DNA of 64,000 nucleotides from Cycas panzhihuaensis (GCA_023213395.1 CM041465.1:130579741-130643740); one strand, 5' to 3'; numbered from the stretch's first letter, positions 1-10,700 are shown. A program made the numbers and translations. The notes: generated by a model from the sequence alone, not told the origin.

Positions 1-19
1 CGAGATAGATGTTGGTGAA

Positions 20-185
20 TAAAATGATCAAAATGACTAAAACAACCAGAAATGGTCAAAACAAGTCTAGAAATGACCAAACTGGCTTAGAAATGACTAG
101 AATGGTCCTAAAAACAACTAGAACAATCCCATAAATGGCTAGAATGGTCATAGGAATGACCAAAATGGTCCTAGGAATGCATGAC
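20..185. repeat. Degenerate tandem repeat, about 20-21 bp unit
   Basis: Roughly eight imperfect copies of a unit resembling GACCAAAATGGTCCTAGAAAT follow one another. The copies differ by substitutions and 1-3 bp indels, so this is an old minisatellite-like array. Most units carry the near-palindromic core GACCA..TGGTC. No coding frame is maintained across it. Confidence 0.75.
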
Positions 186-324
186 ATGGTGCATTCCTAA
201 CAAGAGCGAATGTGGAACATATAGAAGGGAACACAAAACACGCCCAAAATCAAGTTGTACGTTCCAGAGATGATAACATCACCCATGGGCATACTTATGC
301 ACAATTGTATGAACAGAATGTTGT
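186..324. other. Non-coding stretch
   Basis: I see no coding frame or structured repeat here. It may be the outer part of the diverged LTR-like segment that follows, but the similarity is too weak to claim. Confidence 0.4.
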
Positions 325-515
325 AATATAATCTTAAGTGAAAAGGTACTTTTGTTATGAAAAGGAATGGTGGTGACCATAAGTCACAACCATTCCCCCA
401 AAAGGCATGTATTTGGTATTTATTAGGGCATGTTCCACCATTTTGGTGTGAGAGCCAAGTCAATTGCTCATACATCATCTGCTTTAGTGTGAAGAGCCAA
501 GTTAATGAGTCATGT
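325..515 (+). repeat. Diverged gypsy-type LTR fragment related to element G
   Basis: Read on the plus strand, this stretch aligns by eye with the reverse complement of the LTRs of gypsy element G (17366-18214 and 21270-22106). Shared blocks in the same order include AAGTGAAA.GGTAC, CCAAAAGGCAT and GTGTGAGAGCC.AGT. It is therefore in the opposite orientation to G. No second LTR, PBS or internal region is visible beside it, so it is probably a decayed solo LTR or LTR fragment. Confidence 0.55.
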
Positions 516-1017
516 GATACATTTCCAAGTGTGTAGGAGCAAGTATTAAGGCATATGTTATGGTTTATGATGGAATACATGTAGAATGCTTCCATTAGTA
601 GTGATGTAAAGACATTTGACAATAATATTGCTTAATACAATAAAGAGTTACATGGAATATTGTGTACTTTGTGCATAGTAATTGATTGTATGAAGAATGC
701 ATGTTGATTATTGATTAAAGATAATGGCATAATGATGACATTGTGTTAATTGTATGAGTAATTAAGTGATATAATCATGTTGACCAACCCTAACTAGACT
801 ACTGGTAGTGGCCCCTTGATAATTTTATTCTCATAAGGGTAGTGGGATTAAAGTCAACAAAACCCTTCACTTGTCTTCATAATATGTAGTTGTTGGATCT
901 CTTTTATAGATTAGGGCTATTATTGTACTTGTAAGTGGAACTTAAGCAACATAACTTGATAGTTTCCAAGGTCATTTTTTGGATACAATACTTAAACTTT
1001 TTTTAAACCGCATAAAC
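516..1017. other. Non-coding, possible leader of Copia-1
   Basis: No ORF of substance and no recognisable primer-binding site. Because the gag of Copia-1 starts just downstream, this may be its untranslated leader or 5' LTR. That cannot be confirmed because the 3' LTR of that element is missing. Confidence 0.35.
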
Positions 1018-1580
1018 ATGGTTGTATCTATGCTTAATACTAGGACTATCAAACTCACTAGAGAAAAAAAAAATTCAGCATGGAAGAAATAAGTAAAAAA
1101 ATCTATTAATTATGAATTAGTTGTGGGGTTATATAAATGGCAATATCATCAAACCAGCACCAACTCCTAATCCAACAAATCCAATAAACCCATTTCTTGT
1201 AGATCCAATTGCACTTGTAGCATTTGAAGCCAAAGATGAGGTTGCATTGGCTTTTATTCATTAATCCATAAGTGATAACATAGATCAAAATATTGAATTT
1301 ACAACTATTTCTACTAAAGCTTGAAATGTCATTTTATCATTGTGTAAAAGATGAGATGATGCTCACATTGTAATGTTAAAGGGTAAATTGTTTAGCATAC
1401 ATTTTGTAGAGTGCATGGTGGCCTACTTCTCCTCTGTAAAAGCAATAAGCAATCAGTTGATAGCATGTGGTAAACTAGTCTTCAATGAAGATCTAGTCAT
1501 GGCCACTATTCATGCTCTTCCAAAGGAGTACAATGGCTTCATCTCAAATATTTCTTGCAGTGGCATTTGTCTACCTTAAT
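1018..1580 (+). pseudogene. Copia-1 gag (UBN2-type), broken
   Basis: Capsid-like Gag of a copia element, which would form the cytoplasmic particle. Recognisable segments in shifting frames are IKLTRE near the start (M at about 1018), WGYINGNIIKP (about 1126-1158), ALVAFEAKDEVALAFI (about 1210-1260) and MLKGKLFSIHF followed by VMATIHALPKEY (1373-1540). These match the conserved spacing of plant copia gag_UBN2 proteins. At least four in-frame stops and several frameshifts are present, so no full-length Gag can be made. The 3' end runs into the nucleocapsid region. Confidence 0.75.
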
Positions 1581-1621
1581 CTTTAATGAGTTGGAAAGAC
1601 TTATTGCAAGAAGAAGAAATT

Positions 1622-2135
1622 TATTCTCGATGAGGTGAAGCATCAACATCAGGGGCCTTCACAATAAATCTTAGAGGTAAACAACCCATGGTGCTTAAAC
1701 AAAATCTTCAAAAGAAATTTGGCAATGCGAACCTTAATGGAAGAATGCTAAAAATAGTCACCTGCCATTATTGTAGCAAAGTTGCACACATCCAACCCAA
1801 ATTCAAGAAGAAACAAAGTGACATGCAGCAACAACAACCCCCACCAGGAGGTCATTGTGGCAACCAAAGGGGGGCATTTCGTGGTGGCTATCAAGGCCAC
1901 ACTGCTCATCATGATGAGAATGATAAACTATTTTGTGCATATGGTGATTGTAAAAACAACACTTGGGTTGACGATTCAGGTGCATCCTATCACATGATTG
2001 GTGATATAGAATTGTTGATTAACATTTAAGAGAGCAAGGGTGAAATGATGATCTTTGGTGATGATGATGCTATACAAATTTCGAGTATTGGTGAAGTTGA
2101 TTCTTTCAGCCATAATTAGAACCCTGCTCAAACAT
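1622..2135 (+). pseudogene. Copia-1 nucleocapsid and aspartic protease, broken
   Basis: A zinc knuckle at about 1764-1803 reads CHYCSKVAHIQPKF. The pattern CX2CX4HX4C is kept except that the last Cys is Phe, so zinc binding should be impaired. A Gln/Pro and Gly/Arg-rich tail follows (about 1820-1910). The protease active site reads WVDDSGASYHM at about 1966-1998, with the catalytic Asp present. A stop at about 2028 and another at about 2118 break the protease reading frame. Confidence 0.75.
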
Positions 2136-2139
2136 TTCC

Positions 2140-3225
2140 TAGTGGCAATGTGTTTCTAGTACCTAGTATGTCTAGAAACTTACTCTTTGTTAGTCAATTA
2201 GATAAACAACAGACGAGTGTATTATTCAAAAACAAGAAATGCATAATCAGAGATAAAAAAGATCAAGTGGTTGGTATTGCTCATGAGGATTATGGCCTCT
2301 ATAAATTAGATACAACTCTTGGCAATACTCATGCCTTAGTCTCACAATCTATCGATAAAGATCAGTTATGGCATGAGAGACTAGACCATCTGAACCTAGA
2401 AAGCATCAAATTAATGTTTAGACACAACATGGTGTATGGTTTACCCAAAATTTCAATGGGTAAATGTCTTTATGAAGCTTGCTTAATGGGTAAACAACAC
2501 AAGGAACCTTTTCAGAAAGGTAAAGCATGAAGGGGCACAAAGTTTGTTATAGTTGGTTCATATAGACATTTGTGGACCCATGTCCACTCAATCACTTGGT
2601 GGAGTTCTTTATTTCATCACCTTCATTGATGATTTCTCACACAAAATGTGGATTTATTTCTTGAAACATAAATCAGAAGCTGTCACAAAGTTTAAAGAAT
2701 TTAAACTTGTTGTAGAGAAAAAGTTAGACATGCAAATCAAAATTCTTAGGTCTAACAATGGTGGTGAATACGCTTCAAAAGAGTTCAACCAATTTTGCAC
2801 TTAACATGGCATCAAACAATAGTTTTTTGTGCCTTGTACACCTCAACAAAATAGTGTGATAGAAAGAATGAGCAGGACACTCATTAGCAAAGCAAAAACC
2901 ATGATGCAAGCTAGAGGTTTTATTCAATCATATTGGGCAAAAGTAGCCCGCACAACTACTTACTTGACCAAATAGAGTTCCACTACAGCAGTTTCGAACA
3001 TGACACCAGAGAAGGCTTGGACTGGCCAAAAGCCAACAGTTGATCATCTTCGCACTTTTGGCTCCACTGCTTACATGAACATTCCCAAGGAGCAAAGATG
3101 CAAATTTGGTGATAAAAGTCTCAAATGTGTCTTCATTGGATATGCTATTGGTAGCAAAGCCTATAAGGTATATGATCCCATCGACAAAATGATGCACATA
3201 TCTAGAGATGTTGCTGAAAATAATC
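2140..3225 (+). pseudogene. Copia-1 GAG-pre-integrase and integrase, broken
   Basis: The GAG-pre-integrase segment (2150-2530) keeps LWHERLDHLN and a Cys pair in GKCLYEACLMGKQH, the HHCC zinc domain of copia integrases. The catalytic core follows in another frame from 2553: the first Asp lies in HIDICGPM and FIDDFS is present. The second acidic site, normally RSDNGGEY, reads RSNNGGEY at about 2751-2774, an Asp to Asn change of a DDE residue. The Glu site QQNSVIERM is present near 2845. The C-terminal part runs through LRTFGSTAYMNIPKEQ and GYAIGSKAYKVYDP (3000-3180). Several stops separate the pieces. Confidence 0.85.
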
Positions 3226-4527
3226 AAGAATTAGACCTTAGCTCCATCCAAGTTCCACTTGACAAATGCAAAGCTATAGCTGAGGATTCCACTCCTTCAA
3301 CCTCTTCTACACCATGTTATTCATCAGCACCTACTTCACCTTCTTCGCCATCTTCTTCAATGGTTCCTCCATCTAGTCCTAGCACCACATCTAGGATTCA
3401 ACAACCTTTACAAGCACTGGACATTGAAGTGACAACTACAATGACAAAGAACCTACCCAAACGGTATCTTCAAACTATAGCAGGTGCACAAGTTGTTGAA
3501 GACAAATGTCCATCTAAAATGTGGCAACATAATGTAAACTATACACTTATAGTTGAAGTGCTTAGTACTCAAGAGCCTTCCACTTTTGAGGAAGCATGTA
3601 ATGATGAAAAGTGGAAAGTCACAATGGATGATGAAATCCATTCTATTGAAAAGAATATAACATAAAACTTGGTTGACTTTCCTAAAGGTAAATAGGCAAT
3701 TAGTTGTAAGTGGATTTATAAAACCAAGTTCCGATCTAATAGTTCAATTAAGTGACAAAAGCTTGATTGGTTGCAAAGGGATTCAAACAAAAGGAAGACA
3801 TTGACTATGAGAGGACTTATACACTCATTGTCAACATGAATACCATCAGAATTGTCATGGCCTTAGCTTCTCAATGCAAATGGCCTATTTATTAGATGGA
3901 TGTCAAGAGCATATTCTTAAATGGTGACTTGACTGAAGAGGTATATTTGGAGCAACCTCTTGGATACATTGTGCATGACAAATAGTATTTAGTTTGTAAC
4001 CTCAAAAAGGCCTTGTATAATGTAAAGTAGGCATTGCATGCTTGGTACTCCAAAATCGATGGCTATTTTTCAAAACATGATTTTTATCGATCCTGATCAG
4101 ACCCAAACTTATACATCAAAGTTCGGCATCAGCACGTCACTCTTGTCGTATTATATGTTAATGATTTAGTTATCACTGGCAGTGATATAGATATGATAGA
4201 GAGCCTTCAAGGGGATCTCAAAAGGAGTTTTGAGATGATATACCTTGGGCTTTTTTGCTATTTGTTTGGCATGGAGGTGTGATAGCAACTAGTTAACATC
4301 TTCATATCCCAAGGCAAATACACTTGGGACATTTTGTAGTATTTTAGAATGGAGGACTGCAAATCTGTGCATACCCCTATGAAAATTGACACAAAATTAT
4401 CACTTGATGAGGAAGCCAAATCAGTAGATTCCACACATTTTAGGCAACTAGTGAGTCATCTCATCTAATTGACTAACACTAGACCAAACATTTCATATGT
4501 TGTTGGAATTTGTTCTTGATTTATGTC
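3226..4527 (+). pseudogene. Copia-1 linker and reverse transcriptase, heavily decayed and truncated
   Basis: A Ser/Pro-rich linker (about 3280-3400) leads to TFEEACNDEKWKVTMDDE, the usual entry to copia RT. RT landmarks persist in three frames: SCKWIYKTKF (about 3702-3732), the region equivalent to GIDYEETFAP (about 3800), and the catalytic box, here LLYVNDLVIT near 4146-4175 instead of YVDD. Nearly every block is separated by a stop or frameshift. The domain ends at about 4527 before RNase H. Confidence 0.8.
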
Positions 4528-4735
4528 TTCGAATTTTGTATCTGGTAAAATCTGCAGTGTGCTTCAACATGTTAAAGCCAATCTGCAGCTATTATGCCTT
4601 CTCCTAGTGTGAATGGCTCAACATCTCAAATTTTCCATATTAAGTGCAAATATTGTTGCAATCGCTTTAACTTTGCCAAAGAATTTCTCTCTAACTAAAT
4701 CATCATTTTTCTTCTTTTAACTAAAAGTTGCAACT
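4528..4735 (-). repeat. Isolated fragment of the gag of the 4889-9475 element family
   Basis: This 208-bp stretch is a near copy of 6905-7115, which lies inside the gag of the gag-only gypsy-type element, in the same orientation. Both run through GTATCTGGTAAAAT, GCCTTCTCCTAGTGTGAATG and CTTTAACTTTGCCAAAGAAT and end at GTTGCAACT. It sits between the broken end of Copia-1 and the broken end of A1, with no LTR of its own, as expected for filler DNA at a repair junction or a relic of another copy. Confidence 0.85.
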
Positions 4736-4888
4736 CCCCCAAATCCCACACTAGTAGCACAAAAGGCTTCATTTAGTAGAATGGTGGTACAATATAACTT
4801 GATGGATCCGTTTGATTTTTCCTTGGCTTTGTACACCCATTTGCAACCTATAATAGGCTTGTCTTGAGGAGCTTGCACTAACTCCCAA
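4736..4888 (-). mobile_element. Copia A1, segment 4: start of reverse transcriptase, truncated
   Basis: Minus-strand translation gives WELVQAPQDKPIIGCKWVYK, the N-terminal RT motif of plant copia elements, directly continuing the linker segment at 9476-9883 once the inserted element is removed. After NGSIK (about 4790) the copia RT similarity stops and I do not recognise the remaining 60 bp. The rest of RT, RNase H and the 3' LTR of A1 are missing. The last five bases (4884-4888, CCCAA) are one copy of the TSD of the next element. Confidence 0.8.
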
Positions 4889-5460
4889 TGTAGCGGGCCC
4901 ATTTGCAAATAGCAAACACAGAAGCAGATTTCCAATAGATAACAGGATACTTACAAACATTCACCATAGATAATATTTATCCAGACAATAATGCTAGCAA
5001 ATTATAGTAGCAGTTTCCAATATTATATACATTCACAACAAATAGAACAGTAGTAAACGCTCATAAACATGATTCAGCATATATATATATATCATTCACA
5101 CATTGATAGCAGCAGCATATGTGAATCATGCATATATAGTAACAGAGTAATGGTACCTAATACAAATGTCGAACAACAACAACCCTCTTTGAGGCGGGCG
5201 CAATCCTCCCATAGGCCCAAGCCCTTATGGCACAAGGCCATTATACCAAGCATAACAAAAATTCTCTAAGATGATTTACAAGTGAATAAGGCTTCTCTTT
5301 TTATAGCCTTCAAAAACCAACTTTTACCTTTCCCTCCAAAAACCTGACTTCATAATGAAATATAATAATTAATTATTCCTTTATTCCTCCTAAAAACTAA
5401 CTTTATAATAATAAATTCTTCTATAAAAAGGACTTCTTCTTTTATTTTGGGAATGCTACA
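4889..5460 (-). repeat. 3' LTR of the gag-only element
   Basis: On the minus strand it begins TGTAGCATTCCC and ends GGGCCCGCTACA, so it has TG...CA ends. It aligns along its full length with 8891-9475. A short (AT)n run lies at 5079-5092. Confidence 0.9.
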
Positions 5461-6350
5461 ATTCCCCTCCCCTTAAAATGGTACTTCACCCTCAAAGTAT
5501 CGATAATTGCTTGTAGCTTGGTCTAATCTTCCAGACACCACCTGCTAGATCTTGTATGTCATAAAGATTTGGCTCGATCTTACATCTTTTGTTGAACTTT
5601 ATTGGTAGACATCTTGAATTTGTTGATATTTATTCCTGGAGCTAAGTACATGCTAGATCTTATTCTGTATCGAAAGGGATCTGGGCCCTATGAGGTGTCT
5701 CACATGTCTTGTCTTAATCTTGCCTTGTGTTTGCACATTTTATTTTCAACTAGAATGGTTTATGGTAGGAGAAGTGAGGATTTTATGAAAAGAATTAATT
5801 GTAAGGGTCATGGATCGATGACTGTTTATCGTGAAAAGGAATAGAAGAGGTGGGATTATGAATTGAGATCAGGCATAGCTTTGAAGGCATAGGAAGAAAG
5901 GATGAATTTTGGAATCTGCCTTGGATGGAGATGAGAATTTGGGTAGGTTTTGTTGGACCACAACACTTCTTGGAAAAGAAAAATGGATGAGGGATTAGTC
6001 ATAGACATTCTTTATGAAAAAAGGACTTTAATATGTTTTTAGAAATTATATTCAAACAGAATGAAAAATTGAATGGAAAAAAATAATATTAGTAGTGTAG
6101 AAGTGGATAGGATTAGGAAGCATGAGGTGAGGTTCTGTAGGGGTAATACTAAGTGATGAAGCTTGATGAATGAATTGAAATTTTAGAATGTCTTACTAAG
6201 GATGATCTATCGAGGGTGAAGGAATACGTAAGTAGAGAGTTGAGCTAGGACTGTAAAGGGCAATTGGGATTTGTCCTATGACAAAACTAGAGTTAAAGGG
6301 GTTAGGATTATGGCTAATTATAGGATGGGGAAATGAGGGCTTTTTTACTA
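5461..6350 (-). other. Interior of gag-only element, no recognisable coding
   Basis: Apart from the polypurine tract at 5461-5474, I see no retroelement domain in either strand of this 890 bp. A plus-strand ORF at 5602-5844 has no recognisable motif and runs against the element's orientation. Confidence 0.5.
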
Positions 6351-7061
6351 CTATTGAACTTGGGAAAGAGAGAGGACAGATAAAACTACTAAATGAAATA
6401 TGCTTTGCAACACAAGATCACTGAGTATCTTGCTAGATTCGCATGAAGTTTGTTGAGGTTCTTCTCCAAAATCTCCTATGCCTATTTGGTCCTTCCTTGA
6501 TTGCTTGTCAATGGCTTTAGGTTGTTTCAACATAGATTGATCATCATTGTGCTCTGTTTCAGCCTATGCTTTGTCAATGTCAAAGTCTTCTTCAAGATGC
6601 TCTGATTTTTCCTCTTTCTACTTTGGGTCTTCGATCTGGCCATGTTGTGGCTCCTGTATTGATTCTCCTTGATGCTCCTATGATGGTTCTTGGATCTCTC
6701 TATCAACGACCCTTTCTTCTTCTTTTATTGTGCTTTTGTTTGGCCGCTTTGATTCTTTGGTAACTTCCTTGTAGCCCCATTTCATAGATGTTAGGCTAAA
6801 ATTTATCTTAAACCTATCCCAATCATTAAAGACTCTTCCTTTAGACCAACTTTCATACCATTGATGAGCTTCACCCTTCAAGTAGTATTGAATACTCGGT
6901 CCATAATCCTCGAATTTTGTATCTGGTAAAATTCTGCAATGTGCTTCAACATGTTGAAGCCAATCCGCAGCTATCATGCCTTCTCCTAGTGTGAATGGCT
7001 CAACATCTCGAATTTTCCATGTTGAGTGCAAATATTGTTGTAATCGCTTTAACTTTGCCAA
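6351..7061 (-). pseudogene. Gypsy-type Gag (Retrotrans_gag domain)
   Basis: The main ORF (7061 down to 6678, 127 aa) carries the Retrotrans_gag landmarks of plant Ty3 elements: WLQHVEAHCRI, YGPSIQYYLKGEAHQWYE and FNDWDRFKINF. After a stop, a Glu/Gln-rich tail continues in the same general direction (6533-6351, with SKILSDLV). No zinc knuckle was found. Upstream of the Met at 7061 the frame is closed by stops, so the N-terminus of the original Gag is probably lost. It would build the particle and package RNA; pol functions would have been supplied in trans. A second partial copy of this gene is at 4528-4735. Confidence 0.75.
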
Positions 7062-7600
7062 AGAATTTTTATCTAACTAAATCGGCATTTTTCTTCTTTT
7101 AACTAAAAGTTGCAACTTCAATGATTAAAATCTGTATCATCTGCTAGTATAAACTATCACATATGACCACTCATAATGATCACCTCGGAACCAAGAACTC
7201 AACAATTCAGAGGACACTGCAATTGGGTACCTTTGAGGAAAAAAAAGATATGTTGTTCGAATTTCCTTGCTATGGATTTCTTCTACGATCAGGCGAATGC
7301 TTGCCAATCCATATGGGCAATTTCTTGCATCCCTGTTACTACATGATCTTTCATTTCATGATCGGGCAATTGTACTTTTTGTGGATTCAAAGCTTGGGGT
7401 GGCACAATCTATGTATCTCTAGGACGATGCCAAATATATATATATATATAGGCAATTTACAGACCTACGTAAGAAGGGCATAGCATGGATGCAATGATTT
7501 GGGCAAATGACTTTTCGATTGAGAAGTTCAATCTACATCCACTTCTTTGCTACAAATTTCTTCACAATGCATTCTTGCGTTTGATGCATGCATAAAGTAC

Positions 7601-7700
7601 ACCTTCACTCTCGAAGAACAGGATTATCCAATTGCAGACTTCAAAAATCACACAAGATGGACCTTCACTCTTAGAGAACAGGATTATCACAATTACATCA
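7601..7700. repeat. Tandem duplication, 60-bp period
   Basis: The block ACCTTCACTCTCGAAGAACA followed by GGATTATC recurs 60 bp later as ACCTTCACTCTTAGAGAACA and GGATTATC (starts 7601 and 7661). The intervening sequence is not visibly conserved beyond the first 30 bp. Confidence 0.75.
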
Positions 7701-8348
7701 CAACAAGAGAAAATACTTTTTTCTTTCCTATGCTATCTTTCACAGTTACAATTATAGTGTCTCTTCCACTGGTAGATTGCAATGCTTTGATATGAAACCC
7801 TCACTTGGTGGTAGTATCGCTATTTGTTTTTTCCTCTCTAACCTGGTCGTTTGTTGACTTACAGATTTGCTCCTTATTGCAAGATCCTCACTTGTCAAGG
7901 GTTTCCACTCTAGGCCAGGGTGTGTGCAAGTGGTCAACATACATAATCTTCATTTATTAAGCCACATAAGTCCACAAGTAACTCTTACAGATACATTCAC
8001 CATGCATTCCTTAATAAGTACACATGTTTGTCTATGTAACTCTCTTATTTTATTAGACAATAGTCGATATTACATCATAAAAGGTCCATTCTGGTCTGAC
8101 TGGTCAACCATACTAGTTCAGGTACCGCTAGAATCACTTACTCAGCTCTCACATCCATCCTAATAGGCGGATGTGTTTATATACACAGTGCATTCCTATT
8201 ACAGAACGATTGCATCTAACAGTCACAACCGTCTGTTTTCTTGAATGGACGCCTATTCAACCCTTAATCATGCTTCATTAGGCTCTTAATACATTCTTTA
8301 ATTTGTACAGTTTCCATGTGTCTCATGCATTCCGTCCATCGTTCCTCT

Positions 8349-8436
8349 GCTGGGCCGCAACCATTCCTTCTTCCATTCAATGCGCTCCTGCATTCCCTTG
8401 CTAGGCTGCAACCATTCCTTCTTTCATTTAATGCGT
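8349..8436. repeat. Tandem duplication, 51-bp period
   Basis: GCTGGGCCGCAACCATTCCT and the following CTTCCATTCAATGCG at 8349-8385 recur at 8400-8436 as GCTAGGCTGCAACCATTCCT with CTTTCATTTAATGCG. The differences are mainly C/T transitions. Confidence 0.75.
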
Positions 8437-8875
8437 TCAAGCAATCCCCGTCCATTCCTGCGTACAACATTCGTTCTTGCAGTGGAATGGTCTATGTTCT
8501 GTGCATTGTTTTGTCCATTCTCTATTCCAAATGCATGCTGAAAAGTTGCCCTACAAAATACCCATTGGTTTGTCTATTTATTGTTGTACATTCCCTCTAA
8601 CAGACACATGGGTGTCGATTATAACTGCAACATCGCCCTGGCATCCATACACAATCTCTTCAAGCTGGTATATTGCAGGGTTTGTGTTGGTAATGTAAAA
8701 TGGCTAATAGAAATGATGGCAAAGACAATTAATAACAAGGAACAATGGCCTTTATGGAATGATACCACAAGGATGGTAGTTAATGCCTTAATTTGATTCC
8801 AATGCTCTGATTTAAGGCAGAATTTTGAAAACCTTCAACAATAGATTATGCCCCAGTAAAAAATTCTCCAAATGC

Positions 8876-8888
8876 GGCTCTGATACCA
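8876..8888 (-). other. Primer-binding site, initiator-Met tRNA
   Basis: The minus strand reads TGGTATCAGAGCC, two bases inside the right LTR. This is the canonical plant PBS complementary to the 3' end of initiator-Met tRNA and sets the element's orientation. Confidence 0.9.
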
Positions 8889-8890
8889 GT

Positions 8891-9074
8891 TGTAGCGGGC
8901 CCACTTGCAAATAGCATAACACAAAAGCAGATTCCTAGCAGATAATGGGATATTTATAGGCATTCACCACAGATAATATTTATCCAGACAATAATGCTAG
9001 TAGATTATAGCAGTAATTTTCAATATTTCATACATTCATAACAGATAGAACAATAGTAAACCCTAAACATGATT

Positions 9075-9110
<36 letters not shown>

Positions 9111-9475
9111 TTCATACATTGATAGCAGTAGCATATGTGAATCATGGATTAATAATAATAGAGTAATAGAACCTTATACTAATGTCTAGCAGCAACAACC
9201 ATCTTTGAGGTGGGCACGATCCTCCCATAGGCCCAAGGCCCTAAAAGCACAAGGCCATTATACCAAGCATAATAGAAATTCTCCAAGATGATTTACAAAT
9301 GAACAAAGCTTCTCTATTTATAGCCTTAAAATACCAACTTTTATGTTTCCCTCCAAAAAACCAACTTCATAATGAAATATAATAATTAATTCTTCCTTTA
9401 TTCCTCCTAAAAACCAACTTTATAGTAATAAATTCTTTTATAAAAACCAACTTCTTTTATTTTTGAAATGCTACA
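8891..9475 (-). repeat. 5' LTR of the gag-only element
   Basis: Full-length partner of 4889-5460, starting TGTAGCGGGCCC on the plus strand. It has a longer (AT)n tract (about 9079-9108), which accounts for most of the length difference between the two LTRs. Confidence 0.9.
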
Positions 9476-9883
9476 CCCAAGTATCATACTTATGAATACT
9501 TGCAATTCTTCTCTCATGGCCTCTAACCACTTTTTATTTGTTCGTGTTTTATCATAGGTTTGTGGTTCTAATATGGAGGTTAGTGCCTAGTGAGGTTTGA
9601 TCTTTTCCTTCTTCCAATTCCTATTTCATCACTGCTCTACATACCCGAGTCTTACATTGTTTTTATGTACCTTTTTAATGGGTGTGGGAGTTGCTTCTTC
9701 TTCAGTGGATCCTAAAATTTATTCCTGAACAGGTTCTTCTAGAATTTCTTCTTTTGTGGATCTTGGTTCATCGTCTTCTCTTTGTCCTTCTAAGCCTTTA
9801 GTGGATTCTGACTTTGAGTCTTGGTTTTCTAAGGTCATTTTTACAAAGAAATGTATTTTTATTGGTTTCTCTAGAGAAGATTC
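9476..9883 (-). mobile_element. Copia A1, segment 3: integrase-RT linker
   Basis: The minus strand encodes an acidic linker (ORF 9934-9719, with EGQREDDEPRSTKEE) and then NKKWLEAMREELQ near 9500-9540, the usual sequence just before copia RT. It joins 13330 on one side (TSD GATTC) and 4888 on the other (TSD CCCAA) once the two insertions are removed. Stops interrupt it. Confidence 0.8.
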
Positions 9884-10286
9884 TATTGGAAGAGGATGGA
9901 TAGGAGCAGGACACATAGCATAAAGCACATGCAATAATATTACAAGAGATGATAATACACTAATATATCACAACTCTCCAACAATCTCCTATTAAAAATA
10001 ATGGAGTACATCATATATAGATTACATATATACTAAATATAGGAGTTAGTTTTAACCATACCATAATGATTAATTAACAACTCCCTCAAATTATGGTAGA
10101 CTATCAACTACCATATTTAATATTTCAACTATCTTTGACTCTTACTAACCACCATATTAAATGACTTGACCAAGAATATTCTAAAAATATTCTCTCACTA
10201 AGAATATTCCATGTGAAGAAATATTCTAATTACATGAGAAATGAACTTAAATGAACATGAAATGGGAATGTACATTATTTCTAACA
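9884..10286 (-). repeat. 3' LTR of element K
   Basis: Minus-strand start TGTTAGAAATAATG; the other end is TATTGGAAG on the plus strand where the partner LTR has TGTTGGAAG. Aligns end to end with 12927-13329. Confidence 0.9.
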
Positions 10287-10700
10287 CCCTCCCATAATGT
10301 TAAGTTCATTTTCTCTCATAAACATCAATGTCGTAAGTCTCTCAAATTTCTCACGACCCAAAGTATAAGTGAAAATATCAACAACTTGATCTTTCGAGGG
10401 ACAATACATCAACTCAACTATGTCATACTCCACTTGTTGTCAAATAAAATGATGATCAACTTCCACATAGTTGATTCTGTCATGGAAACCCAATTCTTTA
10501 ATAGCTAGAAGGCAACTTGGTTGTTGTAGAACAATTGAAGAAATCACAAGTGGTTAAGAAGTCCATTAAGCCAAGACGGCTTCTTGGATGCTATAGCTGT
10601 CGTGATACTACCTTGGTGGTTGACAAAGAAACTGTCGATTGTTTCTTATTGCTCCAAGAGATCAACCAAAACTAAGTGTTGATGCACATTCTATTGTTGA
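10287..10700 (-). pseudogene. RNase H C-terminal remnant of element K
   Basis: Reading minus strand from about 10680 to 10300 in mixed frames gives copia RNase H landmarks: a segment like the RTKHIE..HHF motif (NYVEVDHHF, about 10444-10480), the equivalent of CPSKDQVVDIF (about 10372-10405) and REKFERL (about 10330-10355). It ends at the polypurine tract. In an autonomous copia this is the end of pol. Here stops and frameshifts make it non-functional. Confidence 0.65.

Larger units (their letters stand above)
1018..4527 (+). mobile_element. Copia-1: 3'-truncated Ty1/copia retrotransposon
   Basis: The plus strand carries the copia order gag, zinc knuckle, protease, GAG-pre-integrase, integrase, reverse transcriptase. 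Numerous stops and frameshifts interrupt every domain. The RT stops abruptly near 4527 at a motif equivalent to SRFMS, and a foreign gag fragment follows, so the RNase H end and the 3' LTR are lost. No 5' LTR or PBS was found upstream, so the outer boundaries are approximate. Confidence 0.85.
7062..8875 (-). other. Leader of gag-only element
   Basis: A long non-coding leader between PBS and gag. It contains a short (AT)n run near 7436-7451, a 60-bp tandem duplication at 7601-7700 and a 51-bp duplication at 8349-8436. It is rich in CATTCC motifs, especially 8150-8500. No ORF has recognisable protein motifs. Confidence 0.55.
4889..9475 (-). mobile_element. Gag-only (TR-GAG-like) LTR retrotransposon in A1
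   Basis: A complete insertion with a 572-bp LTR (4889-5460), a 585-bp LTR (8891-9475) and a perfect 5-bp target duplication CCCAA (4884-4888 and 9476-9480). The PBS beside the right LTR and the polypurine tract beside the left LTR (minus strand AAGGGGAGGGGAAT, 5461-5474) both say minus orientation. The only coding region recognised in the 3.4-kb interior is a gypsy-type gag. No protease, RT, RNase H or integrase was found, so it must have relied on another element's enzymes. Confidence 0.88.

Noticed and set aside
20-185. CRISPR-like array
   Set aside because: Units are contiguous degenerate 20-21 bp repeats with no unique spacers, in plant nuclear DNA.
5602-5844. Plus-strand 80-aa ORF
   Set aside because: Lies against the orientation of the gag-only element and has no motif.
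8316-8600. Plus-strand ORFs repeating FLLPFNAL/FLLSFNAF
   Set aside because: They arise from the 51-bp DNA duplication in a leader region and show no protein family.
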